Shown here one piece after another: positions 15,025-27,402 of a DNA stretch of 57,990 nucleotides. Location: NCBI GenBank assembly GCA_002104895.1, contig MCFG01000417.1, forward strand, positions 1-57,990. Reading direction: 5' to 3'. The stretch's first letter is position 1. Each line of letters opens with the position of its first letter. This DNA comes from Anaeromyces robustus (lineage: Eukaryota; Neocallimastigomycota; Neocallimastigomycetes; Neocallimastigales; Neocallimastigaceae). Made by a program: the position numbers and the translations under genes. Below the pieces are notes generated by a model. That model saw only the letters and a program-made list of their open reading frames with translations, was not told where the DNA came from and did no database searches.

Positions 15025-15184
15025 TTATACATATATATTATATATAAATATATATATTCTTATTATTTTCAAATATTCCAATAATATAACTATTCAAATA
15101 ATTTTATACATATATATTATATATATATATATATATTCTTATTATTTTCAAATATTCCAATAATATAACTATTCTAATAATTTT
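15025..15184. repeat. Two-copy ~80-bp direct tandem duplication
   Basis: The block beginning ATACATATATATTATATAT and ending TATTCCAATAATATAACTATT occurs twice back to back, with only a few differences and a longer (TA)n in the second copy. Confidence 0.85.
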
Positions 15185-15409
15185 AATATTAAAAGTTATA
15201 GAATGATTAAGTTTGAGGAATTTTTTTTTACAAAATATTGACCATATATCTATCTATCATTTCAACTTCATTTTCATTTATTATAATCAATTAAAAAAAA
15301 AAAAAACAAGGCATATATATCAATATGTATATTAATGAAATTCTTTTTATTTAACTAAATTATAACAAGAATGTTTATTTTTAAAGAATGTTTATTTTTA
15401 AAGATTGAT

Positions 15410-15441
15410 GATTTTCATATTTTAATTAAAATATGAAAATC
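15410..15441. repeat. Perfect 32-bp palindrome
   Basis: The two 16-base halves, GATTTTCATATTTTAA and its exact reverse complement, abut without spacer. It lies downstream of a short direct repeat (GAATGTTTATTTTTAAA twice at about 15370-15401). Confidence 0.9.
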
Positions 15442-15699
15442 TTTAATTTATTATACCAAAAAGTTAATAAATGAAAAAAAGCATTATTAAAAGATATATA
15501 ATATGTTATTATTATTATTATTATTATTTTATTTTTTTTTTTTTTTTTTTTTTTGATTAAATATAAAAAAAATTGATATTTAAGGTTATTCTTATTTATT
15601 TATAAGATAAATTTTATTATAAATAATAAACAAATATGTAAATAATTAATAAAAACAGTTATAAAAAACAGTTAAAAAAAATAATAAAAATTAATAATT

Positions 15700-15850
15700 T
15701 ATTAAAATAATAGTTAAATTTGTTTTAATAATTTATTAAAATAATAGTTAAATTAGTTTTAATAATTTATTAAAATAATAGTTAAATTTTAATAATTTAT
15801 TAAAATAATAATTAAATTTGTTTTAATAATTTATTAAAATAATAGTTAAA
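15700..15850. repeat. ~34-bp minisatellite, about five copies
   Basis: Tandem units of the type TAATAATTTATTAAAATAAT followed by AGTTAAATTTGTTT, about five copies, the fourth shortened. It lies just beyond the 3' end of the ankyrin gene. Confidence 0.88.
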
Positions 15851-15964
15851 ATCTTTCTTTTTTTTTTTTTTTTTTTATGCTAATAAAATAAACCAATGTA
15901 ATAAAATATTTTATTATTATTTAGTAATTTTATTTAAATTAGGTATATAATTTTAAAACATTTT

Positions 15965-18157
15965 CTATTTTTGATTTATAAATTTTAATAATGGTGAATT
16001 TATATGATTATCTTTATAATCATTATTAATAATAATATTATTTTTTATAGCATATTTTTCTAATAATTCAATTATCTCGATATTATTTTGAATACTAGCA
16101 CTCAATAGTGGACAATTATTTTTTTTATTTTTGTCATTAATAATTAAAATTATATTATGATTTTCAGCATAATCAAATAATAAATTTATTATTTCAATAT
16201 TATTTCTATTAACAGCAAGTAATAACGGATAATTACCATAATAATCTTTATCATTTATATTAATAGTTATATTTTGTTTATCAGCATAAGTTAATAAAAG
16301 TTTGGTAATATTTATATTATTTTGATATACCGCTTCTAATAATGGGAAATTATTTTCTTCATTTTTTTCATTAATATCTATTTTTTTTTTAGAAAAATTT
16401 TGATTAGGATATTTTAATAACAACTCAACTAATTCTAAATTTCTTTGTTCTATAGCTTCTAATAATGGAGAAAAACAATATATAGATTTTTGAGTAATAT
16501 CTATCATAATATTATGACTATAAGCATAATCTAACAATATTTTTACCATTTCTATTTTATTTTTTCCATAGCAATTATAAATTGCTTCAAAAATTGGATA
16601 ATCTTCACATTTAGATTTTTCATTAATATTCAATATAATGTTATGTTCATTGGCATAATGAATTAAAAATTTTATGATATCAATATTTTGATGTTTAACT
16701 GCTATTAATAATGGATAAGTTTTATCAATAGCCTGTTGATTAATATTAAATATAATATTGTGTTTATTGGCGTAGTTAAGTAATACTTTTATATTATACA
16801 TATTATTAAAAGAGACAGCTTTTAATAATGGGTATATTCCATCTTTATCAGAACTATTAATATCTACTATCATATTGTGCTTATCAGCATATTCGAATAC
16901 CATTTTACACATTTTACCAAATATTACATTACTACTAATATTTAATAATTTTAATAAAATAGTTTCACCGTTATTATTTTTATCGTTAATATTTAATATG
17001 ATTTTATTTTTTTCACTATACTTAAATAATAACTTCATATATTTGTATTTATCATCATAATTTATGTATTGATTATTAACAATTTGTAATAACGGAAAAG
17101 CTCCATTTTTATTTTTTTCATTAGTTTCTAATATAATTTTATGTTTATTACAATAATCAAGCAATATTTCTATAATATTATTCTTAGATCCATTGTAAGC
17201 TATTATTAGTGGATAATCTTTTTCAATATTCTTATCATTTATATTCATAATAATATTATGAGTATTAGCATAATTAATTAATGATATGACAGTATCTTCA
17301 TCAAAATTTTTCGTTGCCTCCAATAACGGATAATTACCATCATTATCTTTATCATTAATATTTAAAGTAATATTAAACTCTATAGCATATTGATAAATCA
17401 AATTCATTATTTCGTTATTCTTTTTACGACATGCCTCTAATAATATAAAATTATTATTATTGTTAATATTTTTTTTATTAATATCAATAATAATATGATT
17501 ATTGATAGCATATTCAAATAAACATGATATTAAATCATAATTACAATTTTTTATTCCATAATAACATATATCTAAAATATTTTCCATATTATTTGCTTTA
17601 ATTCTTGCAATATCTTTTATTTCTGTATTTGATAATGGTTTTTTACTCTTATAACATTTTAAAAGAATATTTACAATATAATCTACATAATTTTTATCAA
17701 AAAAAATATATTTAAATAAAATATTTATTAATTTTAGTTGAATACAAATTGTTATAATATCCCCTGTAATATAATCTTTATTAAGATTATTTTTTAATAT
17801 AAAATTTAAATTTTCAACTGTTAATAGTTTTTCTGTACATAATAATTTAATAATATTCGTATTATTTATTACTGCATTTATATTTGCATTATATTTCTTT
17901 ATTAATAATTTTGAAAGTACAAATTTATCTTTTTTTATAGCAAGAAAAAGTATTTTTTCATTTTCTTTTTCTTGATTTTTTTTTTGATTTATAATTAATT
18001 CAATTATTTCTAGGGATGCATTATTTTCAATTGCAAGATTTAATATATAATTAATATATTCCTCAGTAATATCAGAATTTTTTATAAAATATTCCTTTAA
18101 TTCAAAAATATCTTCATTTTTAATTATTTCATCTATTTCATTTTCATCTTTATTCAT
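15965..18157 (-). CDS. Ankyrin-repeat protein with twelve ~39-residue repeats
   Basis: Single-exon, 730-aa protein of unknown partner. The N-terminal ~230 residues are helical and Lys/Asn/Ile-rich with degenerate ankyrin helices. From about residue 232 onward I count twelve repeats of 38-45 residues with the consensus ININDK-x5-YPLLEA-x8-I-x2-LL-x-YA-x2-HNIIL. These are ankyrin units (PLLEA replaces the canonical TPLHLA) with an enlarged connecting loop. Ankyrin repeats mediate protein-protein contacts; there is no signal peptide or membrane segment, so it is probably intracellular. Such proteins form large lineage-specific families in gut fungi. The start at 18157 is the first ATG and follows an AT-rich leader. 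Confidence 0.85.
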   Translation of the reverse strand: MNKDENEIDEIIKNEDIFELKEYFIKNSDITEEYINYILNLAIENNASLEIIELIINQKKNQEKENEKILFLAIKKDKFVLSKLLIKKYNANINAVINNTNIIKLLCTEKLLTVENLNFILKNNLNKDYITGDIITICIQLKLINILFKYIFFDKNYVDYIVNILLKCYKSKKPLSNTEIKDIARIKANNMENILDICYYGIKNCNYDLISCLFEYAINNHIIIDINKKNINNNNNFILLEACRKKNNEIMNLIYQYAIEFNITLNINDKDNDGNYPLLEATKNFDEDTVISLINYANTHNIIMNINDKNIEKDYPLIIAYNGSKNNIIEILLDYCNKHKIILETNEKNKNGAFPLLQIVNNQYINYDDKYKYMKLLFKYSEKNKIILNINDKNNNGETILLKLLNISSNVIFGKMCKMVFEYADKHNMIVDINSSDKDGIYPLLKAVSFNNMYNIKVLLNYANKHNIIFNINQQAIDKTYPLLIAVKHQNIDIIKFLIHYANEHNIILNINEKSKCEDYPIFEAIYNCYGKNKIEMVKILLDYAYSHNIMIDITQKSIYCFSPLLEAIEQRNLELVELLLKYPNQNFSKKKIDINEKNEENNFPLLEAVYQNNINITKLLLTYADKQNITININDKDYYGNYPLLLAVNRNNIEIINLLFDYAENHNIILIINDKNKKNNCPLLSASIQNNIEIIELLEKYAIKNNIIINNDYKDNHINSPLLKFINQK

Positions 18158-18817
18158 TAGCTTTTTTATTAATAATATTATAAAACCGTTATTTAAAAAT
18201 TTTTTTTTTAATCAACCTTATATATAAAGAAATGTTTTTTTTTGTGTGTGTGTTTGTATGTATACTTCATAAAATCTAATATTTTTATTAATAATAACTG
18301 TTTATAATTATAATTATAAACAAATATTTTGATATATATTAAAGTTTATTAAAGAATTCCTATATTAAAAAAAAATTATTATGATTAAATAATAACTATA
18401 TAAATTATAATTATTAACAATAATATTAATAAAAATGTTATACTTTAATTAGCTTAATAGGCAGTTATTGTTATATTATTATTATTACTTATGATTATTT
18501 AATTTTAAAGTTTTTGTTAAAATTAATATATGACTGGAAAATATTATAATATTGTAATAAATTACTAGTTTAAAATTAAATGACCATAAGTAATAATAAT
18601 ATAATAATAATATTGTAATAAATTACTAGTTTAAAATTAAATGACAATAATTTGTAATAAATTACTAGTTTAAAATTAAATGACCAGAAGTAATAATAAT
18701 ATAATAATAATTTTGTAATAAATTGTTAGTTTAAAATTAAATGACCATGAATAATAATAATATAATAGTAATATTGTAATTTATTACAATATTATTATTA
18801 TACAACTAGTATAAGAA

Positions 18818-18859
<42 letters not shown>

Positions 18860-19100
18860 TTGTTTTAAAATAGTACTTTTTTTCTAATATTATTGGCTAT
18901 AAATTATATTAAAACAACAATTGAAAGCTTTTTTATATATAACTATATTACTATTTTTTAAAATGATATATATATTACTATTTATATTACTTAATATATT
19001 GCAATACATTTTTTTATTAAAATTTATATTAAGAAAATATACTAAATAATATATAATTATTTATTTAACAATTATTATTATTATTTATTTAAAACAATAT

Positions 19101-19179
<79 letters not shown>

Positions 19180-19539
19180 CTTTATTATTTATTCATTTTC
19201 TTAATTATTAATTTTTATAATTTTTTTAAATAATATTGTAACAATTATTAATTGAAATATATTAAATAAATAATATATAAAACTAAAAAAGAAGTTTTCA
19301 AATTTTGAAATTTGAAAAGTATTATATTTATAAAAAAAATTCATTAAATAATATAATATAGTAATATAATAAAATAAATTAATAAAATGTCTTCTTGTTT
19401 TTTCAAATCAAAACAATAGTAATAATAATAATAATAATAATAACAATAATAATAATAATAATAATAAAATAACATTCATTTAATTAAGAAAAATTATTAA
19501 GTAAAATTAATTACAATTAAATTAATAAAAAATTAAATA
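18158..19539. other. Divergent intergenic region between ankyrin and metacaspase genes
   Basis: 1.4 kb between two divergent starts, so both promoters must lie here. It contains the inverted/tandem repeat cluster at 18473-18790, an (AAAT)n at about 18815-18855, a (TTTA)n at about 19101-19180, and an (AAT)n at 19420-19466 shortly before the metacaspase ATG. No gene is seen. Confidence 0.75.
18473..18790. repeat. ~61-bp minisatellite with an inverted copy (foldback cluster)
   Basis: About four direct copies of a unit containing TGTAATAAATTACTAGTTTA, AAATTAAATGACCATAAG and TAATAATAATATAATAAT lie at about 18552-18775. A reverse-complement piece of the same unit (TTATATTATTATTATTACTT followed by ATGATTATTTAATTTTA) lies at 18473-18510, and the cluster closes with the hairpin AATATTGTAAT/TT/ATTACAATATT near 18770-18793. 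The arrangement can fold back on itself. Confidence 0.82.
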
Positions 19540-21209
19540 ATGATATACGGTGGTAACAATAATCCTTATCCACCTTACAATAATCCATACCCTCCACCAG
19601 GAAATAATCCATATCCACCACCAGGTGGTAATCCTTATCCTCCACCAGGAAATAATCCATATCCTCCACTAGGTAATAATCCATATCCTCCACCAGGCAA
19701 TAATCCTTATCCTCCACCAGGCAATAATCCTTATCCTACACAAAATAATGTAGATCAAGCAGGATTTAATCCATATGGAAGTGCACAAAATCCATATAAT
19801 CAAAATCCATATAATCAAAATCCATATCCTCAACCAGGACCTTATGGTCAACAAAACCCATACAATCCTTATAATCAAAATCCAAATCCATATGGGCAAC
19901 CACCACCAGCTAATTCATATGATTCCTATCAAAGACCAAATACTTTTGGTAGTTTTAGTACACCTTCCTCAACATATGGTCCAACACCAGGACAAAGACC
20001 AGTATCATTAACTTTTGATTCATATAGTCAACCACCACCACAACAACCATATAATGGCCCAGGTGATCCATATTTAGCTACACCCTATAATCCTCAACCA
20101 TATACAGGACCAGGTGATCCATATTTAGTTGTTCCATATCAAGGTAATCAACAACCACAACAACCACAACAACCACAACCATATAATATGCCATTACCAA
20201 ATAGTGCGCCAGTATTTTATCAACCACCAGCTCAATATTTCAAAGATGTAAATATTATTTTTAAGTTTTAATATGTAATTATAACATATAAGAATTTAGT
20301 ATTTTATAATTAACTTTTTTTTTTTTCTAAAAAAAAATATTATAAATATATTTAGCACGAAATTTCAAATTGTCAAGGAAATAAAGTAATTATTTTTTAT
20401 AAATGATAATTATAATAAAAGTTTTTTTTATAAAGAATATATATATAATATGAAAATGAAGAAAGTATATATATAATTTTAATAAAATATTAATGTATTT
20501 TCTTTTATTGTGATATTATTATTATAATTATTAACCTTAAAAAGAAAGCATTATTAATTGGTATTAACTATATTGGACAACAATTTCAATTAAGAGGTTG
20601 TATAAATGATGTTAAAAATATAAAAGAAGTAAGTAACAAAAAATTTACAAATTTCAGAAATTTTAAATTTTTCATATAATATATAAAAATTTTTAAATAA
20701 TATAAATATTCTTAAGTTTTATAAATTTCAAATAATTAAAAAAAAAATAAAAAAACAAAAAAAAATAATAATAATAATAATAATTTCACTTTATATATAT
20801 ATGATAATTAAATTTTCTTTCTATTTTTATTTTATTATATATTTATATAATTTCCTTTTATTAGCTTCTAATAACAAAATTTGGATTCAGTGATAGTCCA
20901 GAAAATATGGTTATTTTAACTGATGACCAAAAGAATAATCCATATAATATTCCAACTAGAAAGAATATGATTAATGCTATGAAATGGCTTGTAAAAGTAA
21001 GTTTAAATAATCTTTTTTTTTTTTTTTTTTTTGAATATTAAACAATACATATATAGAATATATGTACATACGTATTAATTTTGAAGTTATTAAATATATA
21101 TTATTTATTTTTATAATAAAAAATAATAATATATGTATTAAATTTTTTTTTTTTTTTTTAAATATATTTTTTTTATGCATAAATAATATGCAAAAAATTA
21201 TATTTATAA

Positions 21210-21259
<50 letters not shown>

Positions 21260-22220
21260 TTATAATTAAAAGAATTGTAAAAAAGGTGATTCATTATTCT
21301 TCCATTTCTCAGGTCACGGTAGTCAAACAAAAGATTTAGGTATATAATATATCTTGTTTTTTTTTTTTTTTATAAATATAAAATTTTTATTTTCATATAT
21401 TAATATATTTAAATAATATCTTTAAATTTATATATATTAAAATAAAATTAAATAAAATAAAATAAAATAAAAATATATTAGATGGTGATGAAGTAGATGG
21501 TTATGATGAAACTATTTTACCAGTTGATTATAAAACAAGTGGACAAATTGTTGATGATGAAATGAATGCTATTATGGTAAGACCTTTACCAGAAGGTGTT
21601 CGTTTAACAGCTATTTTTGATTCATGTCATAGTGGTACAGCTCTTGATCTTCCATATATTTATGGTGATGATGGTAAATTAGTTATTCAAAAGGGTCCAT
21701 CATCAGTAAAACTTTTACATAAAACATTTGCAAGTATTGCTACTGGTGATATTTTAGGAACAATATCTAGTGTAATGGATCTTGCTGAGGTTAGTTAAAT
21801 TTTTTATCTATTTATTTATTAATTAATAATTTTATTTTTTTTTTTTTTTTTATTTAAATTTCTTAATAATCATTTATATATTATATAAAAATTTTTATGA
21901 TATATATGAAAATTTAGGTTGATAAATTAAAGAAAAATAGTGAAAAAATTAAAAAGAAGAATGAAGAAACAAGATCATCTTTTGCTGATGTTGTTATGTT
22001 TAGTGGTTGTAAGGACAGTCAAACCAGTTCAGATACAAGAATTGATAATCAAGCTACTGGTGCTATGTCTTACGCATTCATTAAAGCTGTTAAATCTAAA
22101 GATAATTTAACTTATTTACAATTATTAAAAGAAACCAGAAAACATTTAATTAATTTCAGTCAAAAACCACAATTAAGTTCTGGTAGATTAATGGATATGA
22201 ACCAAAAATTTATTATGTAA
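19540..22220 (+). CDS. Type I metacaspase, 7 exons
   Basis: Caspase-fold cysteine protease cleaving after Arg/Lys, linked to stress responses and protein quality control in fungi. I join exons 19540-20247, 20356-20385, 20545-20628, 20865-20996, 21273-21339, 21482-21789 and 21918-22220; all introns are GT..AG and the frame is kept, giving about 543 aa. Residues 1-236 are a Pro/Gln/Asn/Tyr-rich prodomain with eight NPYPPPG-type repeats, typical of type I metacaspases. The caspase domain starts at KALLIGINY (247). His333 in FSGHGSQ and Cys389 in DSCHSG form the catalytic dyad. DGYDETILP and the C-terminal [10 protein letters not shown] block are conserved. There is no zinc finger in the prodomain. 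Exon 2 is only 30 bp and the intron 2 acceptor is weak (AAAAAG); these are the least certain parts. Confidence 0.93.
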
Positions 22221-22524
22221 TATTTATTACTATCATTAATCAAAATCAAAATTACATCAATCTATTATTTTTTTTGTTTTTTTTCTTTAATATTGTATTA
22301 TCAAAATCAAATAAATTATTATTAATCAATATATACTTAATATTAAAAAAAAAAATATTTTTTTTAAAAAAAAAAAATTATCATGCTTATACACACACAC
22401 CTAACACTTACATAAATAATCATAACTTTTTTTTTTTATTTTTATCTTTAAAAATATCATACAATGATATAAACAAAAACAAAAATATCTTTATAATATT
22501 TAAATTAAATAATAAATACTAATC

Positions 22525-22559
22525 TAATCTATATTATAATAATAATATAATATAGATTA
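22525..22559. repeat. Inverted repeat, 14-bp arms
   Basis: Arms TAATCTATATTATA (22525-22538) and TATAATATAGATTA (22546-22559) are exact reverse complements around a 7-base spacer. It lies about 300 bp past the metacaspase stop. Confidence 0.85.
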
Positions 22560-22953
22560 TATAAATATAAGTTGTTTCTTTTTTTTAACTCTCCCAAAAA
22601 ATTGCATTATTAATTAATATGAATTTTTTATTATTATTATTATTATTATAAAAATTTCAAAAAATATTTTAATAATGAAAATAAACCAAGACATAAATAA
22701 AATAAATTAAAAAAAATAATAATAAATAAATAAATAAATAAGTAAATTAAAAATACAAAAAAATAAAAAATAAAAAATAAAAAATTGTATTAACAATAAA
22801 ATATTTTATTATAATTTTCTATTTTTTTTTTTTTTTTTTTTTAATTTCGTTTTTTATAATACAACCATATATTATCATTATTTTTACTATCATATTGAAA
22901 TAAATTATATACTAATTATTATTACATTCCTTTTAGTTAAATTATTAGAATTA

Positions 22954-22993
22954 ACCATTATATTTATATTATTTATAATATAAATATAATGGT
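22954..22993. repeat. Inverted repeat, perfect 19-bp arms
   Basis: Arms ACCATTATATTTATATTAT (22954-22972) and its exact reverse complement (22975-22993) around a 2-base spacer. Flanking TTAGAATTA before and AATTCTAA after extend the symmetry imperfectly, so it may be a tiny foldback element. Confidence 0.85.
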
Positions 22994-23141
22994 AAAATTT
23001 TTAACAAATAATTCTAATTTTATTATATAGAATAAAAGTAAATTCTAAAAATATATATATTTTTTTTTATTATGATTTTATTAAATCAACATTTAGAATT
23101 GGAGATTTAATATAAAATAAGGTGTCAATTTACTAATTTTC

Positions 23142-23186
<45 letters not shown>

Positions 23187-23569
23187 ATTTTATATATTTT
23201 ATTAAAAAAATATATATTTTTATATTATTATTTTTATTTTTTATATCTTTCTGTAACTATTTTTATATCTATATCTATATATATATTTACATTATACTTA
23301 AGATATGTACGATATTAATACTATATTAATTTATTTTTATATTATTTATATATTATTATATACAAACATATTTTTATTTATTTATTTTCATCATATATGT
23401 TATAATTGTTATAAATAAAATAATATTTATTTATTGGTATATTTACATACATGTATATAATGATAATTCTTTTTTATTTTTTTATTTTTTTTTTTTTTTT
23501 TGTTTTTTTGTTTTGTTTTGTTTTGCTTTGCTTTGTTTTCATTTTTATAACGATTTATTTTTTTTTTTT

Positions 23570-23765
23570 TTAATTATATATAGCCCAAATTTCTTTTGTT
23601 TCTTTTAAAAATTCTAAATAGCCAAAATAACTACCATAATAATCACTTAATCCAATATCAATTAATATTAATCGATTATTACATTTCGAATTAATTTTAC
23701 CTTGATCTTGAACAGTATGCCCAATAACCATTCTTTTTACCTATTATATATATATATATATTTTA

Positions 23766-23797
<32 letters not shown>

Positions 23798-25766
23798 AAT
23801 CATTTTAATTTTTATATATATTTTTAGATTTATTTTTTCATCATTATTGTTATTATTTATTTATTTTTATTTTTTATTAAAAATTAAATACCTAAATAAA
23901 TAAACTTACTTTAACTATATCAAAAACTACATCTAAATCATTACACACGGCTTGTTCATTTATATTTAATGACAAAAATCTTGTCCAAAGTGGTCCATAA
24001 TCACTAAATAAAGGATCACTAAAAATTGGATGAGTATAATTTTGTTGTTCATTAAATTTATATAATTCATCATAGGAAGGAGCATTAATTAAGAGATCAT
24101 GTATACGTTCGTTAATATCATCAACACCAATATAAGCATATTCAGATGTCAATCTATAGGAGAAAATAATATATATATATATCATTTTAAATAAATATAT
24201 ATATATATTAACATCATTATAAATAAATATATATATAAATATATACATTTATAAATATTATTTAATATTTTATAAAAGAATAATAAATTTTACCCTGCAT
24301 GAATAAATAATGTATCACCAACAACAGCTATAGGATCCATTTCACGTCTAAGAAAATTACCATATTCTCCATTAAGTGAAAAAGCATTTTCACGATTCAC
24401 TATATCTCCATACTCTGCAACATCATTAGGTGATAGATAACGATAATCAGCTTGCATATTCATTAACTCATGATTTCCTAATAATGTATAGACTTTTCCT
24501 CCAAATTGCTTTGATTGATTTTTTATTTTAATTAGTAAATCAAAAATATTTCTTGAATCATCACCTCGATCAATTAAATCTCCCTATATTAAATATTTTA
24601 AAATATATTTAACATTATTATTAATTATTATTATTATTATTATTATATATCTATATATATAGAACATTGATTATTTTTAATTTAATCATTTGATATATAC
24701 TGTTTGTACAAAAATACTATCATTAGCTATCCAATCATTATTATCATCTATAAGCTTTGCATGTTTCATAATTTTTAATAATTTATTGTAATCACCATGT
24801 ATATCTCCAACAGCAATAATACGTTTATATTTATTATCAATTAAAGAAAAAGTATCTATATTACTACTAATTAAGGTATTATTCCAATGAGCAAATGATT
24901 TATAACTACCAAATATATTTAAAGTATCATTTATTACTTCATTCCAAGTCCCTATGACACTAAGTATTCTTGAAAGATTATTTTCATTACGTGCATATAT
25001 TTTAGGTGTATTTAATTGAATTTCAGTTGATTCATTTAATTCCTTAATAATTTCATTTAAAATTAAAGCTTTATAATTTATTTGGGAATCCAATTGTATT
25101 TGAACATTTTTGAAATTATTTAATAAAATAATGAAATCTCTTTTTCTGAATTTATTAGTAGTAGTAAATGAATTTATAACTTGTATTAAAGGTTGATAAA
25201 TAAGATTTTTTGAATTATTATTATCATTATCTAATAGAGTTAAATATGAAGAAGAAGTAGAAGTAGAAATATCTTTATCTAATATAATAGTTATTATTTC
25301 TTGTTTATTAATAAATTCATATTTTAAAAAATCATCAACAATGACATCAAATTCGAATTTCCGAGATGATTCTAAGAATTATTATAATATAATATATATA
25401 TATAGAAATGTTTATAAATACATAAATAAATGAAATTTTCAGGGAAAAAAAAAGTATTATAATACATTAAAATAATAAAAATAAATAAATAATAAATTTC
25501 AATTTACCAGAATTTTTTGATAATAATTCAATAGCTTGATGGACATCATTTTTTATTAAATCACATTTATTATTATTATCTTCTAAACAATAAAAATTAT
25601 AATGAAATTTATCATCAGATGATTTATAAATAAAATTTTTATTCGTTTTTATTTTAGAATTTTTAATATATCCATTATTTTTATTATCTTCAGATATTTC
25701 TGAATAAGATAATTGAAAAAATAAAACAAGAATTAATAAGAAATTTGGAATTTGGAATTTTGACAT
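23570..25766 (-). CDS. Secretory bacterial-like PPP phosphatase (calcineurin-like metallophosphoesterase), 5 exons
   Basis: Metal-dependent phosphoesterase. Exons on the minus strand are 25766-25508, 25371-24701, 24583-24294, 24153-23910 and 23740-23570; introns are GT..AG and the frame is continuous to TAA, about 544 aa. Residues 1-22 are a signal peptide (hydrophobic LLILVLFFQLSYS). Residues about 23-260 form a poorly conserved, Asn/Lys-rich N-terminal region. The catalytic domain has all metal-binding blocks in order: GDIHGD at 275, GDLIDRGD at 311, GNHE at 346, HAGL, and GHT at 495. Block spacing and the long insertion after HAGLTSEY resemble Shewanella-like (SLP) rather than eukaryotic PP1/PP2A enzymes. 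A secretory or ER/vacuolar location is inferred from the signal. Substrate unknown. Confidence 0.88.
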
Positions 25767-25856
25767 TTAGAATAATAATAAATACTTTTTTTAATAATTA
25801 TTATTATGTGTTTTCCCTTAAATATAAATTATTGTTTTTATTTAAGACTTTTTTAC

Positions 25857-25877
25857 TATTATTATTATTATTATTAC

Positions 25878-25962
<85 letters not shown>
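25857..25962. repeat. (ATT)n microsatellite upstream of the phosphatase gene
   Basis: About 100 bp of near-pure ATT trinucleotide repeat lying 90-200 bp upstream of the phosphatase start. The poly-Leu open frame on the plus strand is an artefact of the repeat. Confidence 0.93.
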
Positions 25963-26387
25963 TTTATTAATATTTAAAGTTCACTTTCTTTAAAATATTA
26001 TTTACATTTAAATAATAATTTTTTTTTTATAAAATTATATTTTAGTTTTTAAAATAAAGTTTTTTTTAAATTAAAAAAAAAATTAATAATAAATAATTAA
26101 TAATAAATATATAAATTATTAATTAATTATAATATATTAATATTAATAATTGTAATAGTAATAAAAAATATAATAATATTAATTTTTGTAAAACAAATAA
26201 AAAAAATATGTTTCCTTGTTTATATTTATTATTAAGGGTTATTGGTTATTAATATATTTAAATTTTGTACAATGATAAAAAATTAATAATGTATTTTTTA
26301 GATAGAATTTTTAGCTTATTTTTATTTTATTTTATATTAATGTTTAACATAAATATATATATATAATAATAAATTCTGTAATTAAAA

Positions 26388-27345
26388 TAAGTTTAGTGAT
26401 ACAATCCATATTTTACTCCTCACTCTGTAAATGATACAATATTACAAAACTAAAAAGTAACACTATATTAAAGATAGTGTACCGTCTAATAAACTTTCCC
26501 TTAGGTTAATATTTTTATTTATTATAAAAAAAAAAAAAATAAAAGGTCCTATGAATATAATATCATAACTAAAAATACTATTATTATTATACCAGCAGTA
26601 TCAGTACTTATTACTAAATTTAATTACAAAATTTTCACAATTATTTAAGATTTCATTAATAAATAAGTTAACCTGATGAGATAGAGCAACTTATGTTCAA
26701 CACCTCGATTTATAAGAAATTCATTTAACAATACATCAAGAAAACGTAGAATAAAGTTTAGAAAGAAAAAAATCAAGGCTTTTCCTATAAATACCAAGGT
26801 GAAATAGTTTCGTCAAAATATTGAAAATTAGTACAGAATCTTAAGAATTTCTTTTTAATATTAAGAAAGTTTTACCTATGTAAATATTCCGCTAAAGATC
26901 TTCTTTGGCAAGTCTTTCCGATAGAAATATATTTAAAGTAATTAATTTAAATTAAAATTCTACATGTGAAACATGGATTACATATTAGTAAAGAATAATA
27001 CAATACATGAAATGTAAAATAAATAAAAGTAATAAAAGGATACAAAAGAAAATAATAAAATTTATCACAAATATTAATCAAATTAAAAATATTAAATAAT
27101 CAAAAGGGAAAGAAGTTAAAATTCTAACCTCTCCCATTCAACGAATAGAATTTGTGTCAAAATAAAATAAATAAATGCCATGCCTCTTCTTTTTGATGCC
27201 GACGCCCTTGAAGCTGCCTGGAGTGTTCTTATTATTATTATACTAATTGAGGATAATGATTAGTGTATTCATGTATTTTCTAAGACCAAAGTTTTTCAGG
27301 TCTTATGAATTTATTAGAAAGAGCATAACTCGATATACAGTTAGT
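26388..27345. other. Compositionally distinct block, possible mobile-element relic
   Basis: Less AT-rich than the flanks, with a conspicuous GC-richer core at about 27178-27226 (GCCGACGCCCTTGAAGCTGC). All six frames are broken by stops and I recognise no domain. A ~33-A run follows 60 bp downstream (27408-27440), which could be a retroelement tail. No terminal repeats or target duplications were found by eye, so the identity is open. Confidence 0.35.
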
Positions 27346-27402
27346 AAAAAGTATAATAAAATAAAAATATAAAAATTATTTTCCTCTCATTAATTGTACA
27401 TG

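Larger units (their letters stand above)
12442..15964. other. Large AT-rich intergenic region, no gene seen
   Basis: 3.5 kb separating the start of the minus-strand esterase gene from the 3' end of the minus-strand ankyrin gene. The first ~100 bp (T-rich) should be the 5' UTR/promoter of the esterase. Further in I see only AT-rich sequence plus the repeats listed separately (15025-15184, 15410-15441, 15700-15850). The 61-aa open frame at 13331-13516 is Lys/Ile/Tyr-rich, without recognisable features, and is not called. Confidence 0.7.
22221..23569. other. Convergent intergenic region, two hairpins, no gene seen
   Basis: Between the 3' ends of the metacaspase (+) and the phosphatase (-). It contains the inverted repeats at 22525-22559 and 22954-22993, a 36-T run near 23144-23179, and T-rich sequence. 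The 82-aa frame at 22274-22522 is low-complexity and is not supported. Confidence 0.72.

Noticed and set aside
19669-20011. Frames on both strands over the Pro-rich metacaspase exon
   Set aside because: Alternative-frame readings of the NPYPPPG repeat; the metacaspase frame continues into the caspase domain.
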